Position numbers and translations under genes: made by a program. The notes under the pieces were generated by a model. The model was not told where the DNA came from and searched no databases. It saw nothing but the letters and a program-made list of their open reading frames with translations. Of a stretch of DNA of 20,003 nt, positions 1 to 6,855 are shown one piece after another. Numbering within the stretch: position 1 is the stretch's first letter; each line of letters opens with the position of its first letter. The DNA is from Streptosporangiaceae bacterium (lineage in GTDB: Bacteria > Actinomycetota > Actinomycetes > Streptosporangiales > Streptosporangiaceae): assembly GCA_025934635.1 (NCBI GenBank), contig JAICWX010000153.1, forward strand, positions 1-20,003, given 5' to 3'.

Positions 1-1490
1 CCGGGACCGGCAGCGGGCTGCCGGCCGGGCTGCGCCGCACCTCGGAGTTCCTCGCCCACCCGGTGTTCCGCGAGCACCGCAGCGAGACCGCGATGCTGCG
101 CTACCTGCGGCGGCTTTCCGACTTCGACATCGCCCTCGACCGGTCGATGATCCCGCTCGGCTCGTGCACGATGAAGCTCAACGCGGCGGCCGAGATGGAG
201 CCGATCAGCTGGCCGGAGTTCGCCGGGATCCACCCGCTCGCGCCGGCCGCGCAGGCCGGCGGCTACCTGGAGCTGATTGAGTCACTCGAGCTCCGGCTGG
301 CCCGGCTCACCGGCTACGACGCCGTCTCGATCCAGCCGAACGCCGGCTCCCAGGGCGAGCTGGCCGGCCTGCTCGCGATCCGTGCCTACCATGCCTCACT
401 CGGCGACCAGGCCCGGGACGTCTGCCTGATCCCGGAGTCGGCGCACGGCACCAACGCGGCCAGCGCGGTGCTGGCCGGGCTGCGCGTCGTCGTGGTCAAG
501 TGCGACTCCGGCGGCACCGTCGACCTCACCGACCTGCAGGCCAAGCTGGAGGCGCACGCGGGACGCATCGCGGCGATCATGATCACCTACCCGTCCACGG
601 CGGGGGTCTACGAGGAGAACGTCAGCGCCCTCTGCGCGGCCGTGCACGCCGCGGGCGGCCAGGTCTACATCGACGGGGCCAACCTCAACGCGCTGGTCGG
701 GGTGGCCGACCTGCCCGCCTTCGGCGCCGACGTCTCGCACCTGAACCTGCACAAGACGTTCTGCATCCCGCACGGCGGCGGCGGCCCCGGCGTCGGCCCG
801 GTTGCGGTCCGCTCGCACCTGGCCGGGTTCCTGCCCGGGCGGGGCGAGGCGGGCCCGGTCGCGGCCGCGCCCTACGGGTCGGCCGGCATCCTGCCTATCT
901 CGTGGGCCTACATCGCGATGATGGGGGCCGCCGGGCTCCGGCAGGCGACCCAGGTGGCGGTGCTGTCGGCCAACTACGTCGCGAAGCGCCTGGCGCCGCA
1001 CTACCCGGTGCTGTACACCGGGCGGAACGGCCTGGTCGCCCACGAGTGCGTCATCGACCTGCGGCCGCTGACCCGCGAGACCGGGATCACCGTGGACGAC
1101 GTGGCCAAGCGGCTGACCGACTACGGGTTCCACGCCCCGACGATGTCGTTCCCGGTCGCGGGCACCTTGATGATCGAGCCCACCGAGAGCGAGAACCTGC
1201 CCGAGGTCGACCGGTTCTGCGACGCGATGATCGCGATCCGGGCGGAGATCGCCCGGATCGCCGCCGGCGAGTACGACGCCCTCGACAACCCGCTGAAGAA
1301 CGCGCCGCACACGGCCGCGATGCTCATCGCGGGGGAGTGGAAGCACCCGTACGAGGCGGAGGAGGCGGCCTACCCGCCGGGCGTGGACCGCCGGGCCAAG
1401 TACTGGCCGCCGGTACGGCGGATCGACCAGGCCTACGGCGACAGGAACCTGGTCTGCGCCTGCCCCCCGCCCGAGGCGTTCGCGGACTGA
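1..1490 (+). CDS. gcvP: Glycine dehydrogenase (decarboxylating), P-protein, C-terminal half (5' end outside window)
   Basis: The P-protein of the glycine cleavage system decarboxylates glycine with pyridoxal phosphate and passes the aminomethyl group to the lipoyl H-protein in the cytoplasm. The reading frame is open from base 3, upstream of any start, and reads [18 protein letters not shown], a P-protein core motif, so the gene is cut by the window edge. About 495 of the usual ~950 residues are present. The PLP-binding segment [18 protein letters not shown] is intact, with the Schiff-base Lys codon at 753-755. Other family signatures are [22 protein letters not shown] and the C-terminal PTESE. 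The stop is TGA at 1488-1490. The gene converges on the cupin gene. The family call is certain; the N-terminal half and its operon partners cannot be seen. Confidence 0.97.
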   Translation, partial: GTGSGLPAGLRRTSEFLAHPVFREHRSETAMLRYLRRLSDFDIALDRSMIPLGSCTMKLNAAAEMEPISWPEFAGIHPLAPAAQAGGYLELIESLELRLARLTGYDAVSIQPNAGSQGELAGLLAIRAYHASLGDQARDVCLIPESAHGTNAASAVLAGLRVVVVKCDSGGTVDLTDLQAKLEAHAGRIAAIMITYPSTAGVYEENVSALCAAVHAAGGQVYIDGANLNALVGVADLPAFGADVSHLNLHKTFCIPHGGGGPGVGPVAVRSHLAGFLPGRGEAGPVAAAPYGSAGILPISWAYIAMMGAAGLRQATQVAVLSANYVAKRLAPHYPVLYTGRNGLVAHECVIDLRPLTRETGITVDDVAKRLTDYGFHAPTMSFPVAGTLMIEPTESENLPEVDRFCDAMIAIRAEIARIAAGEYDALDNPLKNAPHTAAMLIAGEWKHPYEAEEAAYPPGVDRRAKYWPPVRRIDQAYGDRNLVCACPPPEAFAD

Positions 1491-1640
1491 TCCGCGGGGA
1501 CCCACGCGCCCGCCCGGCTGCGAGGCCGCTGCGCCCTGGCCGGGGCACTGGGAGGAGATGCGGCCCCGCAGCGCGGGAGGGGGCGGACGCGGTGGGAAGC
1601 GACGGCCGGGCCGATCGGAACGGGGTACCACGGTCCCGGC

Positions 1641-1658
1641 CGCCGCGCGTGAGCGGCG
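1641..1658. terminator. GC hairpin between convergent gcvP and cupin genes
   Basis: CGCCGC (1641-1646) pairs with GCGGCG (1653-1658) around a 6-nt loop. It starts directly after the cupin stop codon (TAA at 1661-1659 on the minus strand). There is no U-tract, so this is only a candidate bidirectional terminator of the GC-stem type common in actinomycetes. The rest of 1491-1640 shows no gene or clear element. Confidence 0.35.
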
Positions 1659-2144
1659 TTACGGGCTGGCGACCGGGAAGGCGTCGAGGTCGGCGAGGTG
1701 CGGCGGCAGGCTCAGCGTGACCACGCTCTCCTGCTCCCGGGGGTCGGTGCGGGCGACCACGGCCACCGTCAGGACGGCGCTGCGGTTCACCGGCAGGTGC
1801 GGGATGCCGGGCGGCACGTACATGAAGTCCCCGGCGCGGACCACGGTGCGCTGCATCAGGCCCTCGCCGTGCCAGACCTCGGTTTCGCCGGTGACGGTGT
1901 AGATGGCGGACTCGTGCCCGTCGTGGACGTGCGGCACGCCCCGGGTCCCGGGGGGAATCGTCACCAGGTGCAGGCACAGTGCCTGAGCGCCGGCGGACTG
2001 GCGGCTCACGCCGGTGGCCAGGCTCATGCCCTGCCTGCCGTCATAGCTGCCGCCGGAACGGATGACGATGACGTCGCCTGCCTGGCCGGCGGCTACGGCG
2101 GGCGTGTGGAGCGCCCTTTCCCATATGTCGCTTACTCTTAGCAT
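1659..2144 (-). CDS. Single-domain cupin protein
   Basis: A 161-residue protein with one cupin barrel. Motif 1 is complete: G-x5-HxH-x3-E-x6-G, with His72, His74 and Glu78 as likely metal ligands. Motif 2 is also complete: G-x5-PPG-x2-H-x3-N, with His116 and Asn120. There is no signal peptide, helix-turn-helix or second barrel, so it is probably a small cytosolic metal-binding cupin: an enzyme such as an isomerase or dioxygenase, or a ligand-binding protein. The substrate cannot be told from sequence. The ATG at 2144 is preceded by AGGA about nine bases upstream; another ATG just upstream is out of frame. It appears to be a single-gene unit, convergent with gcvP, and its upstream region is strikingly AT-rich. 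Confidence 0.9.
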   Translation of the reverse strand: MLRVSDIWERALHTPAVAAGQAGDVIVIRSGGSYDGRQGMSLATGVSRQSAGAQALCLHLVTIPPGTRGVPHVHDGHESAIYTVTGETEVWHGEGLMQRTVVRAGDFMYVPPGIPHLPVNRSAVLTVAVVARTDPREQESVVTLSLPPHLADLDAFPVASP

Positions 2145-2288
2145 TTGACCATATCCTATCCGTGATGTCCCTAAAGACAGGTTATGGCTCTATGTAGTCA
2201 TATAGATACCCTCAGTAAGGTCAGTTTGAGCTATCTAGATAGCTAGTAATACCTAACCTGAAAGTAAGGGTAAGCAGGTGCGGCCCGT
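2145..2288 (-). promoter_or_regulatory. AT-rich control region upstream of the cupin gene, with a 16-bp palindrome
   Basis: This gap is far richer in A/T than the rest of the window. It contains a perfect 16-bp palindrome, AGCTATCTAGATAGCT at 2229-2244, and a shorter inverted repeat TATG-TAGT-CATA just nearer the gene. ACCTG (2256-2260) and CAGGT (2275-2279) form another small inverted repeat next to the Clp-N stop codon. Several TA-rich hexamers could serve as -10 boxes, but no -35/-10 pair stands out. The palindrome lies about 85-100 bp upstream of the cupin start. It could be an operator or, read as RNA, the 3' end structure of the preceding Clp-N transcript. Confidence 0.5.
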
Positions 2289-2861
2289 TCAGGCGGTGGC
2301 CCGTCGCAGCTCGTCGAGCACGCGCTGCCTGGCCTGGTCCGGATCGATGCCGAAGTCACGCAGGACCTCGGGGGTGAAGTCGCCGCGCGGGGTGCGCTGG
2401 GCCGCGGCCAGCAGGCCGAGCAGGAGGTGCTCGGTGCCGATGTAGTCGTGGTGCAGGGCGCGGGCCTCGGCCAGGGCCAGGGCCAGCGCCTGCTTGACTT
2501 CCCCGCTCGCGGTCAGCCGCCGCCGCGGCGGCATCCGGCCGAGGGCATCGGGCCCGAAGCCCTCCTCGACCTTGCGCCTGATCTCGTCCAGGTCGACGCC
2601 GATGGCCGCGAGCGCCTCGGCATCGGCGCTGCCGGCCTCGCCGGCGAGCGGGTTGCCCCGCGGCACGGCCCGGTCCAGCTGCCGCTCGATGCCGGCCGCC
2701 TCGATGCCCAGGCCGGCCAGCGCCCGGGCCGCCACGCCCTCGCCGGCCGCCAGCGCGTACAGCAGGTACGCCGGGCGGATCATCCGGTCGCCGCGCCCGG
2801 CCGCCGTCGCCCGGGCCTGGAACACGGCCGCCCTGGCCTTGTCGGTGAATCGCTCGAACAT
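2289..2861 (-). CDS. Stand-alone Clp N-terminal-domain protein (no ATPase), module 1
   Basis: A 190-residue protein made of two Clp-N repeats. Repeat 1 (about 2-66, FTDKARAAVFQAR) is degenerate where ClpC has the GTEH motif; it reads RPAYLLYAL there. Repeat 2 (about 117-186) is canonical: HHDYIGTEHLLLGLL, with Glu144. Between them lies DAEALAAIGVDLDEIRRKVE, also present in the paralogue at 9576-10298. No Walker A or B motif exists, so it cannot unfold proteins. In ClpC the N-domain binds adaptors, phospho-arginine and several natural antibiotics, so a decoy, sensor or co-regulator role is inferred. It lies 19 bp downstream of the HTH gene, with GGAGGGG before the ATG, so the two are co-transcribed. 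Confidence 0.88.
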   Translation of the reverse strand: MFERFTDKARAAVFQARATAAGRGDRMIRPAYLLYALAAGEGVAARALAGLGIEAAGIERQLDRAVPRGNPLAGEAGSADAEALAAIGVDLDEIRRKVEEGFGPDALGRMPPRRRLTASGEVKQALALALAEARALHHDYIGTEHLLLGLLAAAQRTPRGDFTPEVLRDFGIDPDQARQRVLDELRRATA

Positions 2862-2880
2862 GGTCGGTGTCCCCTCCGGT

Positions 2881-3102
2881 TCAGCGCGGGCGCGCGCGCC
2901 GCGCGTGCTTCTTGTGGACGGCCTGCCGGGAGACGCCGAGGATCTCCGCGATCTCCTGCCAGGACCAGCCGCTGGCCCGTGCGTTATCGACCTGGAGCGC
3001 CTCGAGCTGCTCCAGCAGGCGGCCGAGGGCGGCGACGGCGCGCAACCCGGTGCGCGGATCTGAGCTGTCGGCCGCGGCCGCCAGGGCGGGTGCGTTCTCC
3101 AT
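2881..3102 (-). CDS. 73-residue helix-turn-helix protein, probable autorepressor, module 1
   Basis: The C-terminal half is a helix-turn-helix, GWSWQEIAEILGVSRQAVHKK (about 45-65). An Arg/Lys-rich tail follows, and a probable helical dimerisation segment precedes it (LRAVAALGRLLEQLEALQV). A longer reading from 3138 is possible, but the ATG at 3102 is preferred. It gives 73 residues, the same as the paralogue at 10298-10519 with which it aligns end to end (about 42 identical positions by eye), and it lies 8 nt past a -10 box, as expected for a leaderless transcript. Two palindromic operators fill its promoter, so autorepression is inferred. It is the first gene of the pair with the Clp-N gene. 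Its regulatory targets beyond its own promoter are unknown. Confidence 0.85.
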   Translation of the reverse strand: MENAPALAAAADSSDPRTGLRAVAALGRLLEQLEALQVDNARASGWSWQEIAEILGVSRQAVHKKHARRARPR

Positions 3103-3106
3103 GCCT

Positions 3107-3149
3107 GTCAATCTACGTTGACACCGTCCGATTGTCAACCTAGGTTGAC
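3107..3149 (-). promoter_or_regulatory. Tandem 16-bp operators overlapping a leaderless promoter, module 1
   Basis: The proximal palindrome GTCAATCTACGTTGAC (3107-3122, imperfect) and the distal GTCAACCTAGGTTGAC (3134-3149, perfect) have centres 27 bp apart. On the minus strand the distal copy supplies -35 TTGACA (3138-3133). After exactly 17 bp the proximal copy supplies -10 TAGATT (3115-3110). The expected transcript start falls at or next to the ATG at 3102, so the mRNA is probably leaderless. A dimer on either site would block RNA polymerase. The distal site also overlaps a TGACGTCA palindrome (3146-3153). Confidence 0.8.
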
Positions 3150-3296
3150 GTCATCAGGGGCCGCTGATTACGAAGCGCTTACAGGAGCCGGCTGAACCAT
3201 GCGGGAGCGCGCTACGTAGCCGTAACTAAGACCAAGGGCGATCGGGGCTCGGATGAGCATACGATCCAGGTGAGGCCGACCTACCAGGAGGTGCGG
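3150..3296 (+). promoter_or_regulatory. Divergent intergenic region upstream of the flavocytochrome operon
   Basis: The 147 bp between the module 1 operators and the flavocytochrome start should hold that operon's promoter. Two short palindromes are visible: AAGCGCTT (3173-3180) and GCTACGTAGC (3211-3220). No convincing -35/-10 pair was found. A strong ribosome-binding site, AGGAGG (3286-3291), lies 5 nt before the GTG at 3297 and decides that start over the in-frame GTG at 3270. Confidence 0.45.
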
Positions 3297-4757
3297 GTGA
3301 CGAGCGTTGCCAGGCGATCTGGCCCGGCTCGCCACGCCGGTGCTCAGGCGTCTGCGGGGACGTCCCCCGGGACCCGGCCGGCTGCGATGCCCCGCCCTGA
3401 TCCGTCCCGGCGGCCGCCGCCACGGCCGGCGCCCGTGCGGTCCGGGCCCGGCCCTGCCCGGGTCGGCGAGCGCGGCGTGCTGACGGTGATCATCGCCGGC
3501 GCGATTGCGGTCCTCGGCCTGTGGTGGCACAGCACGCCCGGTGTGCACGGCCTCGGCGGCTGGCTGACCGGCGCCGGCCAGGTCCTCGGGCTGCTCTGCG
3601 GCTACGGCGTGGTGATCCTGGTCGCGCTGATGGCGCGGCTGCCGCCGCTGGAGCGCGGTCTCGGCACCGACAAGCTGGCCCGCTGGCACGCCATGGGCGG
3701 CCGGTACGTCGTCAGCCTGGTGGTCGCGCACGGCCTGCTCATCGTGTGGGGCTATGCGGTCACGGCTCATGCCACCGTGCTGAGCGAGAGCGCGACGCTG
3801 CTCACCCAGTACCCGGATGTCCTGATGGCGACCGTGGCCGGGTTCTTGCTGCTCGGCATCGGCATCGTCTCGATGCGGGCCGCCCGGCGGCGGCTCCGCT
3901 ACGAGACGTGGTACTTCCTGCACTTCTACACCTACCTGGCCATCGCTCTGGCGTTCAGCCACCAGCTCGCCGACGGCGCGGCGTTCGTCACCGACCTGGC
4001 CGCGCGGTTCTGGTGGTCCGCGATGTACCTGACAGTGCTGGTCCTGGTGCTGTGGTACCGGGTAGCGATGCCGCTGCGCGCGTTCCGCCGGCACCGGTTC
4101 GAGGTCCTCGGGGTGAAAGAGGAGGCGCCCGGCGTCATCTCGGTCTACATCGGCGGCCGGCGGCTCGACGAGCTGGACGCCCAGCCCGGGCAGTTCTTCC
4201 GCTGGCGGTTCCTGACCAGGTCGCTGTGGTGGTCCTCGCACCCGTTCTCGCTGTCCGCCGCACCGGGCGCCGACATGATGCGGATTACCGTGAAGAACCT
4301 GGGCGACCACAGCCAGGCGCTGGCCCGGCTGCAGCCCGGGACCCGCGTCTTCGCCGAAGGGCCCTACGGCGCGCTGACCGCGGGCGATTCCGATCGCGGC
4401 GTGCTGCTGCTGGCCGGAGGGGTCGGCATCACCCCGCTGCGGGCCATCTTCGCGACGCTGCCCGGGCATGTCACGCTGATCTACCGGGCCAGCAGCGAGC
4501 GCGACCTGGTGTTCCGGGACGAGCTCGACGCGATCGCGGCCGCCCGCGGCGCGACCGTGCACTACCTGGTCGGGTCCCGGGCCGAGATCGGCGGCGACCC
4601 GCTGTCCCCCCGGGTGCTGCGGTCCATGGTGCCCGGCCTGGATGAGCAGGATGCCTACGTCTGCGGGCCGCCCGGGATGACCTCGGCCGCGGTCCGGGCG
4701 CTGCGGGCCGCCGGGGTGCCCCGGCGCCGCATCCACTTCGAGTCGTTCGAGTTCTGA
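3297..4757 (+). CDS. Ferric reductase / NADPH-oxidase-like transmembrane flavocytochrome b
   Basis: A 486-residue membrane protein that should move electrons from NAD(P)H through FAD and two b-type hemes across the membrane. After a Pro/Arg-rich cytosolic lead (about 1-55) come six membrane segments. Helix 3 carries His131 and His145 (H-x13-H) and helix 5 carries His209 and His222 (H-x12-H), the classic bis-heme ligand spacing of the FRE/NOX family. The FAD motif HPFSLS begins at 315. The nucleotide-binding GGVGITPL begins near 374 and the CGPPGM motif near 456; the protein ends in the typical ESFEF. No 2Fe-2S domain is present. The GTG at 3297 has AGGAGG at ideal spacing. The next two genes encode its likely electron acceptor and the enzyme that flavinylates it. 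The physiological acceptor (iron, quinone, oxygen or a protein) is not evident. Confidence 0.93.
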   Translation: MTSVARRSGPARHAGAQASAGTSPGTRPAAMPRPDPSRRPPPRPAPVRSGPGPARVGERGVLTVIIAGAIAVLGLWWHSTPGVHGLGGWLTGAGQVLGLLCGYGVVILVALMARLPPLERGLGTDKLARWHAMGGRYVVSLVVAHGLLIVWGYAVTAHATVLSESATLLTQYPDVLMATVAGFLLLGIGIVSMRAARRRLRYETWYFLHFYTYLAIALAFSHQLADGAAFVTDLAARFWWSAMYLTVLVLVLWYRVAMPLRAFRRHRFEVLGVKEEAPGVISVYIGGRRLDELDAQPGQFFRWRFLTRSLWWSSHPFSLSAAPGADMMRITVKNLGDHSQALARLQPGTRVFAEGPYGALTAGDSDRGVLLLAGGVGITPLRAIFATLPGHVTLIYRASSERDLVFRDELDAIAAARGATVHYLVGSRAEIGGDPLSPRVLRSMVPGLDEQDAYVCGPPGMTSAAVRALRAAGVPRRRIHFESFEF

Positions 4758-4772
4758 GGAGGATCCGCGACC

Positions 4773-5288
4773 ATGCGCCGGGTGATCCTGGCCGTCACCG
4801 GCACCATCGCCGGCCTGGTGGCCCTGCTGTCGTTCAGGTCGCACGTCCCGTCGAGCCCCGTAGCCGCGACGGCCGGCGGCCCGGGCAGCGGCTCGTCGGC
4901 GTCCGCTGCCGCTGCCTCCTCCGCCTCGCCGTCGCCGCCCAAGGGCGGCGGGCAGACCGAGGCCGCCCCCGGGGCGTTCCCGCAGGGGTCGCTGGCCGGG
5001 ACCCTGACGGCGGGCGAGAAAGCGGTCAACGGCAAGGTGGCCAATACGGCCTACGGCCCGGTCCAGATCCAGCTGATCAAGCGCGGCGGCAAGATCGTCA
5101 AGGTCGCCGTCCTCACCCAGCCGATCAACACCCTGAACGACATCCAGATCGGCAAGTTCGCCTTCCCCAAGCTGATCAGCGAGACGCTGACGGCGCAGGA
5201 CGCCAAGATCGACGCGGTATCCGGCGCCACGTACACCAGCGCGGGCTACGTCCAGTCGCTGCAGAGCGCGCTGGACAAGCAGAACTGA
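4773..5288 (+). CDS. Membrane-anchored or exported FMN-binding-domain protein
   Basis: A 171-residue protein. It starts with a positively charged N-terminus and a hydrophobic stretch (MRRVILAVTGTIAGLVALLSF), a signal peptide or anchor. An Ala/Ser/Pro/Gly-rich linker follows (about 27-65), then a C-terminal FMN_bind domain (about 85-168). The flavinylation motif SGATYTS starts at 150; Thr153 is the likely acceptor of covalent FMN, by analogy with RnfG and NqrC. It lies 15 bp behind the flavocytochrome gene, with AGGAGG at 4757-4762, and just ahead of apbE, whose product performs this modification. It is inferred to be the extracytoplasmic electron carrier fed by the flavocytochrome. No Cys-type lipobox is seen. 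Confidence 0.92.
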   Translation: MRRVILAVTGTIAGLVALLSFRSHVPSSPVAATAGGPGSGSSASAAAASSASPSPPKGGGQTEAAPGAFPQGSLAGTLTAGEKAVNGKVANTAYGPVQIQLIKRGGKIVKVAVLTQPINTLNDIQIGKFAFPKLISETLTAQDAKIDAVSGATYTSAGYVQSLQSALDKQN

Positions 5289-5292
5289 GCCG

Positions 5293-6054
5293 GTGAACGG
5301 CGGGGCGGGACCGGCCCGGCGCAAGCACGCCGAGCACGTGATGGGCACGGTCGTCTCGTTCGACGTGCCCGCCCGGGCGGGGGAGCCCCGCGGCGAGGGG
5401 TCCCTGGGCCGGGCGGTGCGCTGGCTGCACTGGGTCGATGCCACCTTCTCGCCGTACCGGGACGACAGCGACGTCAGCCGGTTCGGCCGCGGCGCGCTCG
5501 CCCTGTCGGAATGCGCGCCCGAACTCGCCGAGGTGCTCGGGGCGTGCGCCCTCATCACCGCGCGCAGCGGCGGGTACTTCACCACCGAGCCGGGCGGCAC
5601 CTTCGACCCCTCCGGCTACGTGAAGGGATGGGCCATCGAGCGGGCCGCCGCCATCTTGACCGCGGCGGGGTCAGCCGAGCACAGCGTCAACGGCGGCGGC
5701 GACATCCAGTGCGCCGGCCAGCGGCGGTGGCGGGTGGGGATCGCCGACCCGCTGCACCCCGGCCGGCTGGCGCTGGTCGTGACCGGCCAGGACTTCGCGG
5801 TCGCCACCTCCGGCGTCGCCGAGCGCGGCGCGCACATCATCGACCCCTATACCGGGCAGCCTCCGGCCGGCCTGGCCAGCATCACCGTGGTGGGAGCGAG
5901 GCTGGCCGAGACGGACGCCTACGCCACCGCGGCCTTCGCGATGGGAGCCGGCGCCCGCGACTGGATCGAAGGCCTGGACGGCTACGAGGCATTCGCCATC
6001 ACCGCAGCCGGCCCGACCTGGCAGACCACCGGGTTCGGCCGTTACCTGGGCTGA
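5293..6054 (+). CDS. apbE: FAD:protein FMN transferase (ApbE)
   Basis: ApbE transfers FMN from FAD onto a Thr of target proteins, outside the membrane in many bacteria. All family landmarks are present in 253 residues: HVMGTVVSFDV (15-25), the acidic DATFSPYRDDSDVSRF, DPSGYVKGWA (Asp105), NGGGDIQ, ATSG, HIIDPYTG and the Mg-binding ETDAYATAAF (Thr207, Asp208). The GTG start at 5293 is chosen because the conserved HVMGT begins upstream of the next in-frame ATG. It is 4 nt from the preceding stop with no strong RBS, suggesting translational coupling to the FMN-binding gene, its evident substrate. No signal peptide is visible, unlike the lipoprotein forms in proteobacteria, so where it acts is uncertain. 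Confidence 0.95.
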   Translation: MNGGAGPARRKHAEHVMGTVVSFDVPARAGEPRGEGSLGRAVRWLHWVDATFSPYRDDSDVSRFGRGALALSECAPELAEVLGACALITARSGGYFTTEPGGTFDPSGYVKGWAIERAAAILTAAGSAEHSVNGGGDIQCAGQRRWRVGIADPLHPGRLALVVTGQDFAVATSGVAERGAHIIDPYTGQPPAGLASITVVGARLAETDAYATAAFAMGAGARDWIEGLDGYEAFAITAAGPTWQTTGFGRYLG

Positions 6055-6058
6055 CCGG

Positions 6059-6592
6059 TTACAGCAGGGTGGCCTGGCCGGCGTCGTAGACGAGCAGGCC
6101 GTCGTCGCGCCGCCGCAGGCCGGGGGACAGGCGGTGCTCCTCGGTCCGCCCGTCGGGCAGGACGTGGCGGACCGGGACGCCGCGGACCGCCACCACGAAG
6201 TCGGCCAGCAGCCGCCGGTGGCAGCGCCACCACAGGCTCTCCGCGCACATGACCGCGGTGGGATCCGTGGCGGCCTCGGCGAGCACCTCGTCTACCGCGG
6301 CACCGAACCCGGCGGTCCGCATGTGCGCGGCGTAGCCGCGGAACATCTCCTCGCGCCAGGCGGTGTCCGGCGAGTCCGGGGCCGCCTTCCTGAAGCCGCC
6401 CAGCCGTTTCTCCCAGCGGTAGGACAGGCCGGCCGCGGGCAGCCAGCGTTCCAGCTCGGCGCGGGCCACGTGCGGATGACGGCGGCTGCCGGGCGCGGTC
6501 CTGACGTCGACCAGCGCGGTCACGCCCGCGCCCCGGAGCAGCTCGGTCATCTGCCCGGCGGTAGCGGTCCCGTGCCCGAACGTCAGCAGCAT
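6059..6592 (-). CDS. DUF488 family protein
   Basis: A 177-residue protein of the DUF488 family. It opens with LLTFGHGTATAGQMTELLRGAGVTALVDVRT and has the family's second block MCAESLWWRCHRRLLAD, with Cys116, Glu118, Cys124, His125 and Arg126. The paired Cys/His/Arg residues resemble a metal- or nucleotide-binding site, but no reaction is established for the family. It is cytosolic, without signal or membrane segments. The gene converges on apbE with a 4-bp gap, so it is not part of that operon. It is divergent from the EamA leader across a GC-rich hairpin. The ribosome-binding site is weak. Confidence 0.9.
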   Translation of the reverse strand: MLLTFGHGTATAGQMTELLRGAGVTALVDVRTAPGSRRHPHVARAELERWLPAAGLSYRWEKRLGGFRKAAPDSPDTAWREEMFRGYAAHMRTAGFGAAVDEVLAEAATDPTAVMCAESLWWRCHRRLLADFVVAVRGVPVRHVLPDGRTEEHRLSPGLRRRDDGLLVYDAGQATLL

Positions 6593-6609
6593 CTCAGCGC
6601 GATCCTAAT

Positions 6610-6647
6610 CCCGGCCCGGCCGGTTCCCGGGGCCGGCCCGGGCCGGG
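6610..6647. repeat. GC-rich inverted repeat between divergent DUF488 and EamA genes
   Basis: CCCGGCCCGG (6610-6619) is the exact reverse complement of CCGGGCCGGG (6638-6647), with an 18-nt spacer itself rich in CCGG. It lies immediately upstream of a candidate -10 box (TACGAT, 6649-6654) for the EamA leader. It could be an operator, an extruded hairpin, or simply GC-biased low-complexity sequence. Confidence 0.45.
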
Positions 6648-6648
6648 A

Positions 6649-6855
6649 TACGATGACCTTGTGCACCGTTGCCTGCCCATCACCCCTCCCCGCTCCTAGC
6701 GGGGCGAGAGTCCGCGCACGCCGGGTCTGCATCACCAGGGCATTACCAGCCCGGGCGTTTGCTAGCAGAAGCCCGCCGTGTGCTTGCCGCATGGGCGAGC
6801 CGGGCACGTCCCGCTTCCGCGACCATTCCCTTCTCGTCGCAGGAGCGATTTCCCG
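6649..6855 (+). promoter_or_regulatory. Structured 5' leader with a 12-codon uORF upstream of the first EamA gene
   Basis: A candidate -10 TACGAT (6649-6654) would start transcription near 6661, exactly at a GTG that opens a 12-codon frame (MHRCLPITPPRS, stop TAG 6697-6699). That stop lies inside a hairpin, CCCCGCT (6688-6694) / AGCGGGG (6698-6704), with a 3-nt loop. A second hairpin closes around GGGC...GCCC near 6750-6775. The roughly 200-nt leader is long for a transporter mRNA and ends with AGGAG (6841-6845) before the ATG at 6856. It resembles an attenuator or riboswitch, but I could not match a known class and the -35 is poor. Confidence 0.4.

Noticed and set aside
1558..1902. A small plus-strand frame with GGAGGAG directly before an ATG
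   Set aside because: The Shine-Dalgarno sequence abuts the ATG with no spacing, and most of the frame is antisense to the well-supported cupin gene.
2219..2233. GGTCAGTTTGAGC in the AT-rich gap as a third HTH-module operator
   Set aside because: Only one half resembles GTCAG; the other half does not complete a 16-bp palindrome, and there is no second copy at 27 bp.
3168..5600. A minus-strand open frame of 810 codons opposite the flavocytochrome/FMN-binding/apbE operon
   Set aside because: Its translation is Arg/Gly/Pro/His-rich low-complexity sequence. The plus strand encodes three clear families, so this is a GC-bias artefact.
6661..6780. Resemblance of the EamA leader to guanidine (ykkC) or other riboswitches because of the exporter context
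   Set aside because: The conserved sequence cores of the classes I could recall were not present. The leader is kept only as an unclassified structured region.
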